64,000 nucleotides of DNA from positions 62,001 through 126,000 of the forward strand of contig CAXXNY010000009.1 of assembly GCA_963674805.2 (NCBI GenBank), read 5' to 3'. The notes under the pieces are model-generated. The model was given only the letters and a program-made list of their open reading frames with translations, was not told the DNA's origin and did not search any database. Below, in pieces: positions 41,558 to 50,770 of this stretch (position 1 is the stretch's first letter; the number at the start of each line of letters is the position of its first letter). The translations under genes and the position numbers were made by a program. This DNA is from CALMFG01 sp963674805 (lineage in GTDB: Bacteria > Bacillota > Clostridia > Christensenellales > CALMFG01).

Positions 41558-42501
41558 ATGAAGAACAAAACTAAGATACAAATCCCCTCAAATACCGTGG
41601 GGATTCCAAGAGCGCTATTATTCTATAAATATCATCATCTTTGGGAAACATTCCTCTATTCGCTCGAAGTGAATTATATAATAAGTCCTCCGACCACAAA
41701 GGCGATTCTGGCCAAGGGTATCAATATCGCCGTTGACGAAACCTGTCTGCCTTCCAAGATCTATCTTGGACATGTGGATTGGTTAATCGGCTGCTGTGAC
41801 TCTATTTTAGTGCCGCGAATCGCTGAGTTTGGCAAGCAGAACACCGTCTGTACAAAGCATCAAGCCATGCCGGATGTGCTGAAAAACACCTTCCGCGGAG
41901 AGCACGTTTAGTTCCTTCATTTCAATTTAACGTGTGACAACATTGAAGCCGAGGCTGCGGCTTTCTTAAGTTTAGGCAAGGCGCTCGGCAAGAGCCTTGC
42001 GCAAACGATGCTTGCCTTTTGGAATGCCAAACAGGCGCAAAAAGCAAACCAGCTGGTCCGCCTGAATGACCAACGCAGTCGGCTTAAGACGAATCAGCTT
42101 AAAATTCTGGTCATCTCACATCACTATAATGTCAGGCGGTGGTAACGAATTATCTAAACAATGTCGGCAAAGGGAAAAAGATTGTGCCGCCGATTGTTTT
42201 CCAGGGAGGCGTCAGCAAAAACATTGGGGTGGTCAAGGCCTTTGAAAAAACCGTCGGCCACAAAGTGCTGGTGGATAAAAACAGCCACCTCACAGGCGCA
42301 CTCGGCACGGCAATTCTGGCGAAATCAGCGGACCGTCACAGACGCTTTAACTTTGATATCGTAGATATGGATTTCGTGACCAAAGGCGTTGAGTGCGAAA
42401 AATGCGCGAATAACTGCGAGATTGTTTGTGTATATCAAAACAGCCAGCTCATCGATGCATGGGGAAACAAATGTGAAAAAGGCGCAATAAGTTCAAAATA
42501 A
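41558..42501 (+). pseudogene. deletion-fused acyl-CoA dehydratase activase (DUF2229 / HgdC-BadF family)
   Basis: The 5' part (41558-41911) encodes 117 residues of a DUF2229 activase-related protein: TVGIPRALLFYKYHHLW, ISPPTTKAIL, AVDETCLPSKIYLGHVD. A frameshift or stop follows, but the DNA keeps coding DUF2229-like sequence (SLGKALGKSLAQTM, then QLKILVISHHYN) to about 42130. From about 42139 the frame switches to the C-terminus of a BadF/HgdC ATPase (IVFQGGVSKNIGVVKAFEK, LTGALGTAILAK, then CEKCANNCEIVC). The end of DUF2229 and the start of the ATPase are missing. The intact family reactivates 2-hydroxyacyl-CoA dehydratases in anaerobes. Not functional as it stands. Confidence 0.85.
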
Positions 42502-42503
42502 AA

Positions 42504-42524
42504 AGCCGATGCGTTGCTTCGACT
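42504..42524. terminator. imperfect bidirectional terminator hairpin
   Basis: AGCCGATGC and GCTTCGACT pair with two mismatches around GTT, flanked by AAAAA and TTTTTT. It lies between the pseudogene and the converging SAM hydrolase operon. Confidence 0.65.
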
Positions 42525-42603
42525 TTTTTATCTGGTAAACCGGAATAATAAAATCTATATGACTTTTAATATTGTGGCAGATAATCTGAAACCATAAAAT
42601 TGT

Positions 42604-43449
42604 TTATTTAGCGATTTTCTTAAACTCCACTGTCCATGACTGTCCGGTGCCGATATTATATGCCTTGGCAAAATTCCCCTGGTTAATGGCCACTGCCATA
42701 CGGTAGAGAGAGTTAACATAGATAATCTGCTCGCTGGTATAGACATCGGCAAAAGAACGTCCGAACGTAACGCGGTTGTTATAGACCGTTCTTGGGCCAT
42801 CCATGATTTTTAGTTCGATTTGTTCACCGAATTCAAAACCGATACTTAAAAAGTCTTCCCGCTCAATGTTGGTCCAAAGCGATCCGAACCGAACATCCAG
42901 TATGTCGATATTCCCGCGGATGCTGTTTCCTGTTTTTATAACCTCATTTAGTTCCAATTCAATGATATGATCCACAGAAAGTTCATTCCCGACATCTTCA
43001 AAGGCGATAACGCCCGCCGCCAGTTTGGCCCCGGTATACGCGTACACATCTCTGCCATGGAATGTATATGAAAACTCCGTATTCTTGCGTCTGTGCTTGC
43101 TTTCTTCAATTTCCCTTACAGCGGTGATGCCAACAAATCTTTTTAAGTGTGTCAGCGTACCGTTATCCGGTGTCACCACATATTTGTTGTCCACTGTTTT
43201 AACGACCACGCTTTTACGCGCCGAACCCACCCCGGGATCCACTACCGAAACAAAAACAGTGCCTTCCGGCCAGTACTCGATCGCCTGGAATAGGCGGTAT
43301 GATGCCTCCCAAATGTCATACGGCGGAATATCATGGGTCAGGTCATAGGCTTTTATGTTCTCATCCACATCAAACGCAACACCATACATCGCGGCGACCG
43401 CGCCGTCCGCCAAACCAAAATCACTTTGAAAAACCAACAGCTTTCTCAT
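42604..43449 (-). CDS. SAM hydroxide adenosyltransferase (DUF62), copy 2
   Basis: 281 residues. The family's water-activating Asp-Arg-His triad can be placed: Asp and Arg in SVVDPGVGSARKS and His in TFHGRDVYAYTG. TPDNGTLTHLK is the adenosine-binding loop. Family members split S-adenosylmethionine into adenosine and methionine; fluorinases and chlorinases of the same fold lack this triad. It is the last gene of the ECF transporter operon, 24 bases after a paralogue. The two copies share the whole fold but differ widely, for example in the segment after DIPP or EIPQ. Confidence 0.87.
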   Translation of the reverse strand: MRKLLVFQSDFGLADGAVAAMYGVAFDVDENIKAYDLTHDIPPYDIWEASYRLFQAIEYWPEGTVFVSVVDPGVGSARKSVVVKTVDNKYVVTPDNGTLTHLKRFVGITAVREIEESKHRRKNTEFSYTFHGRDVYAYTGAKLAAGVIAFEDVGNELSVDHIIELELNEVIKTGNSIRGNIDILDVRFGSLWTNIEREDFLSIGFEFGEQIELKIMDGPRTVYNNRVTFGRSFADVYTSEQIIYVNSLYRMAVAINQGNFAKAYNIGTGQSWTVEFKKIAK

Positions 43450-43473
43450 GTTTTTTCCTCCATAATGATGATT

Positions 43474-44319
43474 CTACTTTGCAAATTCAACCGTCCAGCC
43501 CGCACCATAACCAATGTGGTAGTCTTCCAAAAAACTGCCTTGATTGACGGCGAACGCGATATGTAAAAGCTCGTTGTTATAAATCATCGGCTGTCCTTTT
43601 TCAGCAAATCCAAAGGATTGATGGAAAAGTATCTTTTTATCAAAGACCATCTTACCCTCATTTCTGATAATCGTATGAACCATATCGCCGTATTCAAATC
43701 CGGCGGCTTTAAAGGTTTTCAGCGGTATATTGGTCCAGGAATTGCCGAAGTTCGGATCAGGTATCTCAATGACACCATAGACTTTTCCGTCTTTCACTTC
43801 GGGCTCATAGATGGGGTGCTCAATGATGTCCTCCACCGGATAGGCCGGACCCACTTCTTCAAACGAAATAATACCGCTGGCAAGCCTGGCTGCACAGTAC
43901 CCAAACAGGTCCCGTCCGTGGAACACCGCCGCTTCCTCGGTATCTTTCCCAATCAGCCGGTTGATGGTTTCGTCAATCTCGCGAATTTCCACAATTCCGA
44001 CTTTTTTCTTTAAATGCGTCAGCGATCCGTTATCCGGTGAAACAACAAAATAACCGTCCGCGGTCTTAGCGACAGATGCCTTCCTCGGCGTGCCTACACC
44101 TGGGTCCACCACCGAGACAAACACGGTGCCTTCCGGCCAAAACTTCATGCTCTGGTATAAACGATAAGAAGCGCTCCATGTATCAAATTGGGGGATTTCA
44201 TGCGTTCCGTCAATAATCTCAAGGGTGCGATCCACACTTTTAACCACCCCGTACATGGCGCAAACCGCACCTTCTTTATATGTGAAATCCGTTTGGAAAA
44301 CAAGAATTGCCTTCATCAT
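43474..44319 (-). CDS. SAM hydroxide adenosyltransferase (DUF62), copy 1
   Basis: 281 residues. DGTHEIPQFDTWSASY opens the catalytic half. The triad is Asp and Arg in SVVDPGVGTPRKA plus His in VFHGRDLFGYCA. SPDNGSLTHLKKK is the substrate loop. The C-terminal half contains FGNSWTNIPL and NQGSFLEDYHIGYG. It should hydrolyse SAM to adenosine and methionine, or act on a related adenosyl compound. It lies 11 bases after the EcfT permease gene. Two intact copies in tandem suggest a hetero-oligomer or different substrates. Confidence 0.88.
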   Translation of the reverse strand: MMKAILVFQTDFTYKEGAVCAMYGVVKSVDRTLEIIDGTHEIPQFDTWSASYRLYQSMKFWPEGTVFVSVVDPGVGTPRKASVAKTADGYFVVSPDNGSLTHLKKKVGIVEIREIDETINRLIGKDTEEAAVFHGRDLFGYCAARLASGIISFEEVGPAYPVEDIIEHPIYEPEVKDGKVYGVIEIPDPNFGNSWTNIPLKTFKAAGFEYGDMVHTIIRNEGKMVFDKKILFHQSFGFAEKGQPMIYNNELLHIAFAVNQGSFLEDYHIGYGAGWTVEFAK

Positions 44320-44330
44320 ATCTCCTTATT

Positions 44331-45164
44331 TTAAATGAATGGATTATAAAAGCGGCTGTGATTGATCAGCACCGAAACCGCGATTGTGGCAAAAAGAATA
44401 ACAACAGAAAAGGCAATGGCTAAATAATCGCCGGATTTAAACTTCTTCTTGCTGTACCATGTCCGCTTTTTGTGCTTACCAAAACCACGCAGATCCATTG
44501 CATTGGTGATCATATCGATCCGGTCCAGCGTAGATAAAATCAACGGGAAGATAATCGCTAGCGCGCGTTTAATTCGGTCAAAAAACCGCGCTTTACTGGA
44601 CATCTCTAATCCCCGCGCCTGCTGCGCCTGTGAAATATCCCGATACTCCCGCTGGATATCCGGGAAATACCGCAATGTCAGCGATACGGAAAATGCCGCT
44701 TTATAATGCAATCCCACTCCGGCCATCGAAGACGCCAACTCGCTTGGGTCGGTCGTTAAGAGAAAAATCATGCCCAGCGGAATTACCGACGCATATTTTA
44801 GGAATTTGGTGGCGATAAAAAACAGGGTTTCGGCGGTAACCGAATATCGCCCAATGAGTTTTAACCAGACATGCTGCGTTCCGTATATTTCTGTGCCGTA
44901 ACCCGGCGAAAAAAAGAAAGTCAGCACAGCGTTGATGGCCAGAAAAACCAAAACATAGATCACCATCAGTCTGATTTGAGAGAACTTAATCCGTGATATG
45001 CGCAGTAAAACAAACGAGAGTACCATGATGATAAGGATCACACGAATGTCATAGCTGAACATTACGGCACCGGTCAGTAAGAGAAAGCAAAGCAATTTGG
45101 TCAAGCCGGAAAGGCGATGGATGGGTGAATCGGATTTCTGTGCTGCAAACAATGACATTCTCAT
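44331..45164 (-). CDS. ECF transporter transmembrane component EcfT (CbiQ family)
   Basis: 277 residues, five to six membrane helices. The coupling-helix motifs of EcfT are present: QQARGLEMS and AMDLRGFGKHKK (Ala-Arg-Gly and Leu-Arg-Gly types). EcfT joins the ATPase dimer to the substrate-binding S component. The start overlaps the ATPase stop by 4 bases. With the genes at 45161 and 46890 it makes a complete dedicated (group I) ECF importer. Confidence 0.9.
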   Translation of the reverse strand: MRMSLFAAQKSDSPIHRLSGLTKLLCFLLLTGAVMFSYDIRVILIIMVLSFVLLRISRIKFSQIRLMVIYVLVFLAINAVLTFFFSPGYGTEIYGTQHVWLKLIGRYSVTAETLFFIATKFLKYASVIPLGMIFLLTTDPSELASSMAGVGLHYKAAFSVSLTLRYFPDIQREYRDISQAQQARGLEMSSKARFFDRIKRALAIIFPLILSTLDRIDMITNAMDLRGFGKHKKRTWYSKKKFKSGDYLAIAFSVVILFATIAVSVLINHSRFYNPFI

Positions 45165-46870
45165 GCGCGCTGCCGCCTTTCGTAGTCAATAAAGCACTGT
45201 ACAAAAGCGGTTTCGTCCGCAATGCCCACCTGCTGTGCCAGCCGGTAAAGCGAAGTTTCTTTTAAGTTTGCGGCTTCAATGACTTTAGGTTCGGTCAGGA
45301 TGACGGATGCTTCGGCCGCTTTCACCACCTCACCGTCATTCAGCACAACCGCGCGCGGCGTATATTCCAGCATCAGGTGCATATCATGCGTAATCATTAA
45401 GACAGTGATGCCTTCCTTGTTGATGGTGTTTAAAAACTCCATAATCTCGCTGTAGTGCCGGTAGTCCTGGCCTGCTGTCGGTTCGTCCAGGATAATGATC
45501 TTGGGCTCCAGCGCCAGAATTGATGCAATCGTTACGCGCTTTTTCTGGCCATAGCTTAAAGCCGAAATCGGCCACTTAATGAACGGTGAAAGCCCGCAGA
45601 TTTTTAACGCCTTGCGTACCCGCTGGTCAATCGTTTCTTCGTCCATATTTCTTAAGCGCAGGCCTAAAGCAATCTCATCATAAATCAAATTCTGCGAAAT
45701 CATTTGGTTGGGGTTCTGCATCACATAGCCGATAATCTCAGCGCGCTCTTTGATGCTTTTGTCAGCGATATCGCTGCCGTCATAGCGAATGGTTCCCAAA
45801 TCGCTCTTTTCAAACCCGCAGAGGAGCTTGGCGATGGTCGATTTCCCCGCACCGTTTCTGCCTACCAACGACAGCATCTCGCCCTGATAGATATCTATAC
45901 TAACGTCCTTTAATACCGGCCGGTTTTCTTCATACTTAAAATATATATTCTCTAATTTAATAATGTCCTGTTTCTCAGCAGGCTGCTTTTCTTTATCCGC
46001 TGCGCGAAACCAGTCGCCTACTTTTTCTTTATCCGACGCACTGAGTTTCAGTGTGTCAATATGTCCCGGCATTATCCCGGCCGTCACATTCACTCCCGCG
46101 TACTTCAGCGCCGTTACATACAGCGGCTCCCGAATACCGTTTTTCTTTAAAACACTGGATGCAACCAATACGTGTGCATCCATATCCGCCACAATGCGTC
46201 CTTCGTCGATGACGATAATACGGTCAACCGAACGATGGAGAACGTCTTCCAGACGGTGTTCAATGATTAAGATTGTCTTGCCGCTGTTTTTATGGATATC
46301 GTCGATAATCTCAATGGCTTGCTTACCGGTGGCTGGGTCGAGGTTGGCGAGCGGTTCATCAAAAAGCAGTACATCCACATCATCCACCATAACGCCGGCC
46401 AGCGAGGTGCGCTGTTTCTGTCCACCTGAAAGTTCAAACGGCGACGAACCCAAATGCCTGTCCATGTCCACCATCTTAGCAATCGCGCTGACTCTTTTTT
46501 TCATTTCAGGCTGGGGCGTACAGTCATTTTCCAGTGAAAACGCGATATCTTCACCCACCGTTAAGCCCACAAATTGACCGTCCGAATCCTGAAGCACGGT
46601 TCCGATCTTTTTGGATAACCGGAAGATATCCTGCTCCTTGGTTTCCTCTCCTGCAACCTTGAGACTGCCGATGGAATCACCCTTGTAGTAGAACGGAATA
46701 AGGCCGTTCAAGCAGTGCCCCAGCGTGCTTTTTCCGCTACCGCTGGGCCCGACAATCAGGATTTTTTCGCCCTTATTGATTGTCAGGTTAATATCGAATA
46801 GTGTCGGTTCCTGCTGGCTAAAATATTGAAAAGTAAAGTCTGTAAATTCAATGATTGGTTGTCTGTCCAT
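45161..46870 (-). CDS. ECF transporter ATPase with two fused ABC domains
   Basis: 569 residues, two nucleotide-binding domains in one chain. Domain 1: Walker A VGPSGSGKSTLGHCL near residue 36, signature LSGGQKQRTS, Walker B VLLFDEP. Domain 2: Walker A VGRNGAGKSTIAKLL near residue 338, signature LSYGQKKRVT, Walker B IIILDEP. The segment between (about 245-305) is the extra domain typical of the YkoD-like energy-coupling ATPases. It powers uptake through EcfT and the S component. Translationally coupled to EcfT. Confidence 0.93.
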   Translation of the reverse strand: MDRQPIIEFTDFTFQYFSQQEPTLFDINLTINKGEKILIVGPSGSGKSTLGHCLNGLIPFYYKGDSIGSLKVAGEETKEQDIFRLSKKIGTVLQDSDGQFVGLTVGEDIAFSLENDCTPQPEMKKRVSAIAKMVDMDRHLGSSPFELSGGQKQRTSLAGVMVDDVDVLLFDEPLANLDPATGKQAIEIIDDIHKNSGKTILIIEHRLEDVLHRSVDRIIVIDEGRIVADMDAHVLVASSVLKKNGIREPLYVTALKYAGVNVTAGIMPGHIDTLKLSASDKEKVGDWFRAADKEKQPAEKQDIIKLENIYFKYEENRPVLKDVSIDIYQGEMLSLVGRNGAGKSTIAKLLCGFEKSDLGTIRYDGSDIADKSIKERAEIIGYVMQNPNQMISQNLIYDEIALGLRLRNMDEETIDQRVRKALKICGLSPFIKWPISALSYGQKKRVTIASILALEPKIIILDEPTAGQDYRHYSEIMEFLNTINKEGITVLMITHDMHLMLEYTPRAVVLNDGEVVKAAEASVILTEPKVIEAANLKETSLYRLAQQVGIADETAFVQCFIDYERRQRA

Positions 46871-46889
46871 CAGTTCTTCATACCTTTAA

Positions 46890-47450
46890 TTATTTCTCTT
46901 TGCTTAAGCTGCCTTTCTTTGTCCGGGTTGCGGCATATGCCAAAAGCAGCAGCGTGCCGAATACGCCGGCGCTGATTGCGTTCATCAGACATGCGACAGC
47001 ACCCTGGGTGAACGCCAGGCTTGCTGGTTCTGCATAGATAACAATATCCAGAACAGGCGCTACAATAATCCAGGCAATGATGTTGCCGATAATTTGAATG
47101 ATGTTGAATCTTAAGATGTCTTTTCCTTTAAATTCGCCTTCGTCAGCTCTGACTTTTCTGTAAGCAATACCGAAGATAAATCCGGAAACGCCACTGGCGA
47201 TAACCCAGCTCCACCATGGTGAGCCATACTGGATAGCATCACTCAGGGCATGACCTATAAATGAAATTAAGAATCCGCAAATGGGGCCAAACAGCGTTGC
47301 AAACATGGCGGAAAGGCCATATGCCGTCTGGAAGCTTGTCTCAGGAATGGGGGACGGTACTTTTACAAACATAAACAGCAGTGTGAACAGCGCTGCACCC
47401 AAACCAGTCGCAACAATTGTTTTTGTTGTTACTTTAAATAATTTCTTCAT
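46890..47450 (-). CDS. ECF transporter S component (UPF0397-like)
   Basis: 186 residues, about five to six membrane helices. KVPSPIPETSFQTAYGLSAMF near residue 30, slightly interrupted here, and GPICGFLISFIGHALSDA match the UPF0397 type of substrate-binding membrane subunit. First gene of the operon, 20 bases before the ATPase. Substrates of this S-component type are not firmly known to me. The two SAM hydrolases downstream suggest an adenosyl compound, or methionine or purine salvage. GGAGAGGT precedes the start. Confidence 0.85.
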   Translation of the reverse strand: MKKLFKVTTKTIVATGLGAALFTLLFMFVKVPSPIPETSFQTAYGLSAMFATLFGPICGFLISFIGHALSDAIQYGSPWWSWVIASGVSGFIFGIAYRKVRADEGEFKGKDILRFNIIQIIGNIIAWIIVAPVLDIVIYAEPASLAFTQGAVACLMNAISAGVFGTLLLLAYAATRTKKGSLSKEK

Positions 47451-47556
47451 GTAACCTCTCCTAATTCATTTTTCTTTTTTTGACCCAGACTTACTTTTCA
47501 ATAGTATTAGCTTTCCGTACAAATTTTGGACATCCAACCAATACACCTCAAATATT

Positions 47557-47584
47557 ATTATAGTACGAACTTGGGTATTTGAAC
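47557..47584 (-). promoter_or_regulatory. promoter of the ECF-SAM hydrolase operon
   Basis: On the minus strand GTTCAA (47579-47584) and TATAAT (47557-47562) are 16 bases apart. About 100 bases of leader follow; I looked for a riboswitch in it and recognise none. Confidence 0.5.
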
Positions 47585-47639
47585 AGGTAACAAAAATAGT
47601 TAAATTCAATCAAATTTCCCATTTAAATGATCTAAAAAA

Positions 47640-47658
47640 GCCGATACGTCGTATCAGC
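47640..47658. terminator. bidirectional hairpin terminator
   Basis: GCCGATAC pairs with GTATCAGC with one mismatch, loop GTC, flanked by A- and T-runs. It ends the histidine kinase transcript on the minus strand. Confidence 0.78.
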
Positions 47659-47696
47659 ATTTTTTATTTAGCAGAGCAGCATCTTAAAACCTCTGA

Positions 47697-49445
47697 TTAT
47701 ATTTTTGCAATCGGCATCGTCGCTATGAATTTAGAGCCTTTTCCTTTTTTTGATTCTACGGTTACGGATCCCTGATACAGTTCGGTGATATGCTTGACAA
47801 TCGAAAGGCCGAGCCCTGTGCCGCCCAACTCACGCGACCGGCTTTTTTCTACCCGGTAAAACCGTTCAAAAAGCCGCGGTATGTCATCAGCGGCAATACC
47901 TTCGCCGGTGTCCATTACTGCAATGGTGAGCATCTTCCCTTGGGCGGAAATCTCAATATCAAGTCTGCCGTTTTCTTTATTATATTTAATGCCGTTGTCA
48001 ATCAGATTAAGCAGCAGTTGTTTTAACCTGTGTTTGTTGGCCATAACGATGATCGGTTTTTGAATATTGATGTTGACCGCAATATTCTTCTTCTTTGCGT
48101 TAATGGCCATCAGTGTTACAACTTCCTGCGCCAACTCTGAAATATTATGCTCAGCAATATTGATATCCTGTGCGCGATTTTCAATTTTTGAAAGTTCCAT
48201 CAGGTCGTTAATCAATCCATTTAATCGGTCCGCTTCAATCTCAATGATTTCTAAAAACCGTTTTGCATGTTCTATATCCTCAAAGCCGTTGTCTTTCAGC
48301 GCCTCTGTATAGCCCCTGATGGAGGTTAACGGCGTTCTGAGTTCGTGGCTTACATTGGCGACAAAGTCTGTACGCATTTGTTCAAGTTCAAGCATATGCG
48401 TAATATCGGTTATTAGAATAATAGCCCCTTCCGGATGTCTCGCTCTATGCATGGGTAAAACCGTCAGACGATAGTCAAGCGCCTCCTTTTCGCCGATTTT
48501 CAGTTTTACGACTTGCGGTTCCCTTTGCGCTATGCCGTTTTTTACCGCCTTCAACAGCTGGGACTGGTACACAATGGCTGTCAGTTTTTTGCCTTCATAA
48601 TGCTTTTCATCCCGAAGCGCAAAAACTTCCTTTGCCACGCGATTCAAATACAATATATCCAAATCAGCATTCACTGCCATCAGGCCGTCTTCCATGCTAG
48701 ACAATACTTCGTCAAAAGCCTGATTGCGCTCCTTAAGCTCATCCAATAACTTTTCCAGGCTGTCCGCCATACGGTTAAACTCTGCAGACAAAAAATCCAG
48801 TTCTGTGTTCGTGGACAGCGTAACCATGTTCTGCCGTTTGCCTGTAGAAAGATCGCGTACGGCTTCGACCATCTGGCTGATCGGCCATGAGATACCTCTG
48901 GCAACAAAAAGGGAAATGATCAGCGACAGCAGACCTCCCGCAATCACACTCAGTGCGCTAAGCGACAGTATCTTTGTACTCATACGCTGAAGCTCAATGA
49001 GCGGCAATGCAACACGTACAATAATGCCTGTCGTTTCTTCCAGCACGGCAACGTACAGCATATTGATGCCTAATGTGGCGGAATACCGCCTAGATGAGCC
49101 AACGCCATTCGCCTTGGCTTCTATGACTTCTTCACGCATGTCGTGGTTATCCATCGCTTCGATATCCGTGGAGGAATCGCCGAGGACATCACCGTTCGGC
49201 GCAATGACTGTGATGCGGTAAGGGATCGCCTTTTGATTCTCAGCGAGGTTTTTAATGCGCGCGTCGTAGTCATACTCATCCGCTTCTGAGTTAATATCAT
49301 TTATGATGATTCCTGCAATGGTTTCGGCATTTAATTTTGTCTCGTTAATGATTGAAGCACGCATGGCAAAAAAAGTGATTGTGCCTGAAAGCAATACAGC
49401 AATGAACGAAACTAAAAAACCATAAATAAAGATTCTTTTACGCAT
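47697..49445 (-). CDS. PhoR-like membrane sensor histidine kinase (orphaned)
   Basis: 582 residues. Membrane helix near 7-29, outer sensor domain about 30-160, second helix near 162-185, HAMP about 185-238, PAS about 240-350. The phospho-acceptor His lies in ANVSHELRTPLTSIRGY, and the HATPase domain carries NLIDNGIKYN, DTGEGI and GGTGLGLSIVKH. The layout is that of PhoR/WalK-type kinases, which pair with OmpR-family regulators. The regulator gene normally directly upstream is reduced to its last codons (49459-49560), so the kinase is now orphaned unless a partner exists elsewhere. The start codon lies 13 bases after the remnant's stop. Confidence 0.9.
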   Translation of the reverse strand: MRKRIFIYGFLVSFIAVLLSGTITFFAMRASIINETKLNAETIAGIIINDINSEADEYDYDARIKNLAENQKAIPYRITVIAPNGDVLGDSSTDIEAMDNHDMREEVIEAKANGVGSSRRYSATLGINMLYVAVLEETTGIIVRVALPLIELQRMSTKILSLSALSVIAGGLLSLIISLFVARGISWPISQMVEAVRDLSTGKRQNMVTLSTNTELDFLSAEFNRMADSLEKLLDELKERNQAFDEVLSSMEDGLMAVNADLDILYLNRVAKEVFALRDEKHYEGKKLTAIVYQSQLLKAVKNGIAQREPQVVKLKIGEKEALDYRLTVLPMHRARHPEGAIILITDITHMLELEQMRTDFVANVSHELRTPLTSIRGYTEALKDNGFEDIEHAKRFLEIIEIEADRLNGLINDLMELSKIENRAQDINIAEHNISELAQEVVTLMAINAKKKNIAVNINIQKPIIVMANKHRLKQLLLNLIDNGIKYNKENGRLDIEISAQGKMLTIAVMDTGEGIAADDIPRLFERFYRVEKSRSRELGGTGLGLSIVKHITELYQGSVTVESKKGKGSKFIATMPIAKI

Positions 49446-49458
49446 TAAATTCCCTCTT

Positions 49459-49560
49459 TTATTTACCGCTGATTTGATACCCTTTCGGCCGGATTGTTTT
49501 AATATATCCCGGCGCTTTGTGGTTATCCTCCATTTTAAGTGTCAGCCGGCCGGACTGCCC
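49459..49560 (-). pseudogene. C-terminal remnant of an OmpR/PhoB-family response regulator
   Basis: The frame RLTLKMEDNHKAPGYIKTI followed by RPKGYQISGK and a stop matches the last 30 residues of an OmpR-type winged helix (R-x-K-x-E-D-x-x-x-x-P-x-Y-I-K-T-x-R-x-x-G-Y). The receiver domain and most of the DNA-binding domain are absent. Immediately beyond lies the 3' end of ackA, so a deletion removed the rest. Confidence 0.8.
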
Positions 49561-49576
49561 AGCTGATTGTCACTTC

Positions 49577-50770
49577 TTATTGAACCAGATTTAACGTCTC
49601 CCGCGCAATCGTCAGCTCTTCATTGGTCGGGATATTCCATACTGCCACCTTTGAATCCGGTGACGATATGCATATTTCATCACCGCGCGTTTCATTCAAT
49701 ACGGGGTCAATCTTTATGCCCATATAGCTCATATCCATAAGCGCTTTGTATCGAATATCCGGATTTGTTTCGCCTATCCCGCCTGCAAATGCAATGGCAT
49801 CCACCCCGTCCATAACGGCAGCATACGCACCAATGTATTTTTTGATTCTATAGCTGAACGTATACCGGACCAGTGCGGCGTGTTCGTCGCCCGCATCAGC
49901 CGCGGCTTCAAGATCACGAAAATCATTGCTGAGCCCGGACAGACCCAGAACGCCGCTTTTCTTATTTAAATAATCATTTAGCTGCTGCAGATCAAACTGA
50001 TGCTTTTCCTGCAGATACATAACAGCTCCGGCATCGATGTCGCCGCATCTTGTACCCATGATTAATCCTTCAAGTGGTGTTAGTCCCATGCTCGTATCGA
50101 CTGATTTTCCATATTTAATTGCTGCCACACTGGCACCATTCCCCAAATGGCACGTGATTATTTTCATTTGCTCGACCGGCTTACCCATATTGTCGGCAAT
50201 CCGGCGGGAAAGATAGTAATGTGACGTCCCGTGGAATCCGTATCTTCTGACTTTTAATTCCGTATAGTCGCTGTAAGGCAATCCGTACAGATATGCATAA
50301 TCCGGTATGGTTTGGTGAAACGCCGTATCAAAAACCGCAACCATCGGCTTGTCCGGCATGGCGTTCTGGCATGCCCTGATACCCAGTATGTTCGGCGGGT
50401 TGTGCAGCGGAGCAAGGGCGATGCATTCCTCCATTGCTTTAATCACATCTTCATCAATAATAACCGGCGTAGAGAATTTCTCGCCGCCGTGAACAGCACG
50501 GTGCCCCACTGCATTGATTTCGTCCATGCTGCTTATTACGCCATACTCTGTATGGATTAGGCTGTCCAGCACAAGCTTCATCGCTTCTTCATGGTTCTTT
50601 AAATCCTGATTGATCACGATTCGCTGTTTTTCACCCGGTGTGTGTTTTAATACAGAACCCTCCATACCGATGCGTTCTGCAATACCTTTCGCCATTTCCT
50701 CTTCATTTTCCATATTAATGAGTTGGTATTTAAGGGATGAGCTCCCCGCATTAATAATTAAAATTTTCAA
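49577..50770 (-). CDS. ackA: acetate kinase
   Basis: 397 residues, standard length. NAGSSSLKYQL at the N-terminus, VGHRAVHGGEKFS, FDTAFHQTIP, RYGFHGTSHYYLS, HLGNGASVAA and FAGGIGETNP are all family hallmarks, including the catalytic Arg and His. It makes ATP from acetyl phosphate at the end of fermentation. No phosphotransacetylase gene is beside it. Its 3' end abuts the response regulator remnant. The ATG at 50770 follows GGAAGGAG. Confidence 0.97.
   Translation of the reverse strand: MKILIINAGSSSLKYQLINMENEEEMAKGIAERIGMEGSVLKHTPGEKQRIVINQDLKNHEEAMKLVLDSLIHTEYGVISSMDEINAVGHRAVHGGEKFSTPVIIDEDVIKAMEECIALAPLHNPPNILGIRACQNAMPDKPMVAVFDTAFHQTIPDYAYLYGLPYSDYTELKVRRYGFHGTSHYYLSRRIADNMGKPVEQMKIITCHLGNGASVAAIKYGKSVDTSMGLTPLEGLIMGTRCGDIDAGAVMYLQEKHQFDLQQLNDYLNKKSGVLGLSGLSNDFRDLEAAADAGDEHAALVRYTFSYRIKKYIGAYAAVMDGVDAIAFAGGIGETNPDIRYKALMDMSYMGIKIDPVLNETRGDEICISSPDSKVAVWNIPTNEELTIARETLNLVQ

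Noticed and set aside
47451..47560. Riboswitch in the leader of the ECF operon
   Set aside because: I looked for SAM, preQ1 and thiamine motifs in about 100 bases and found none; only a very short stem is possible.
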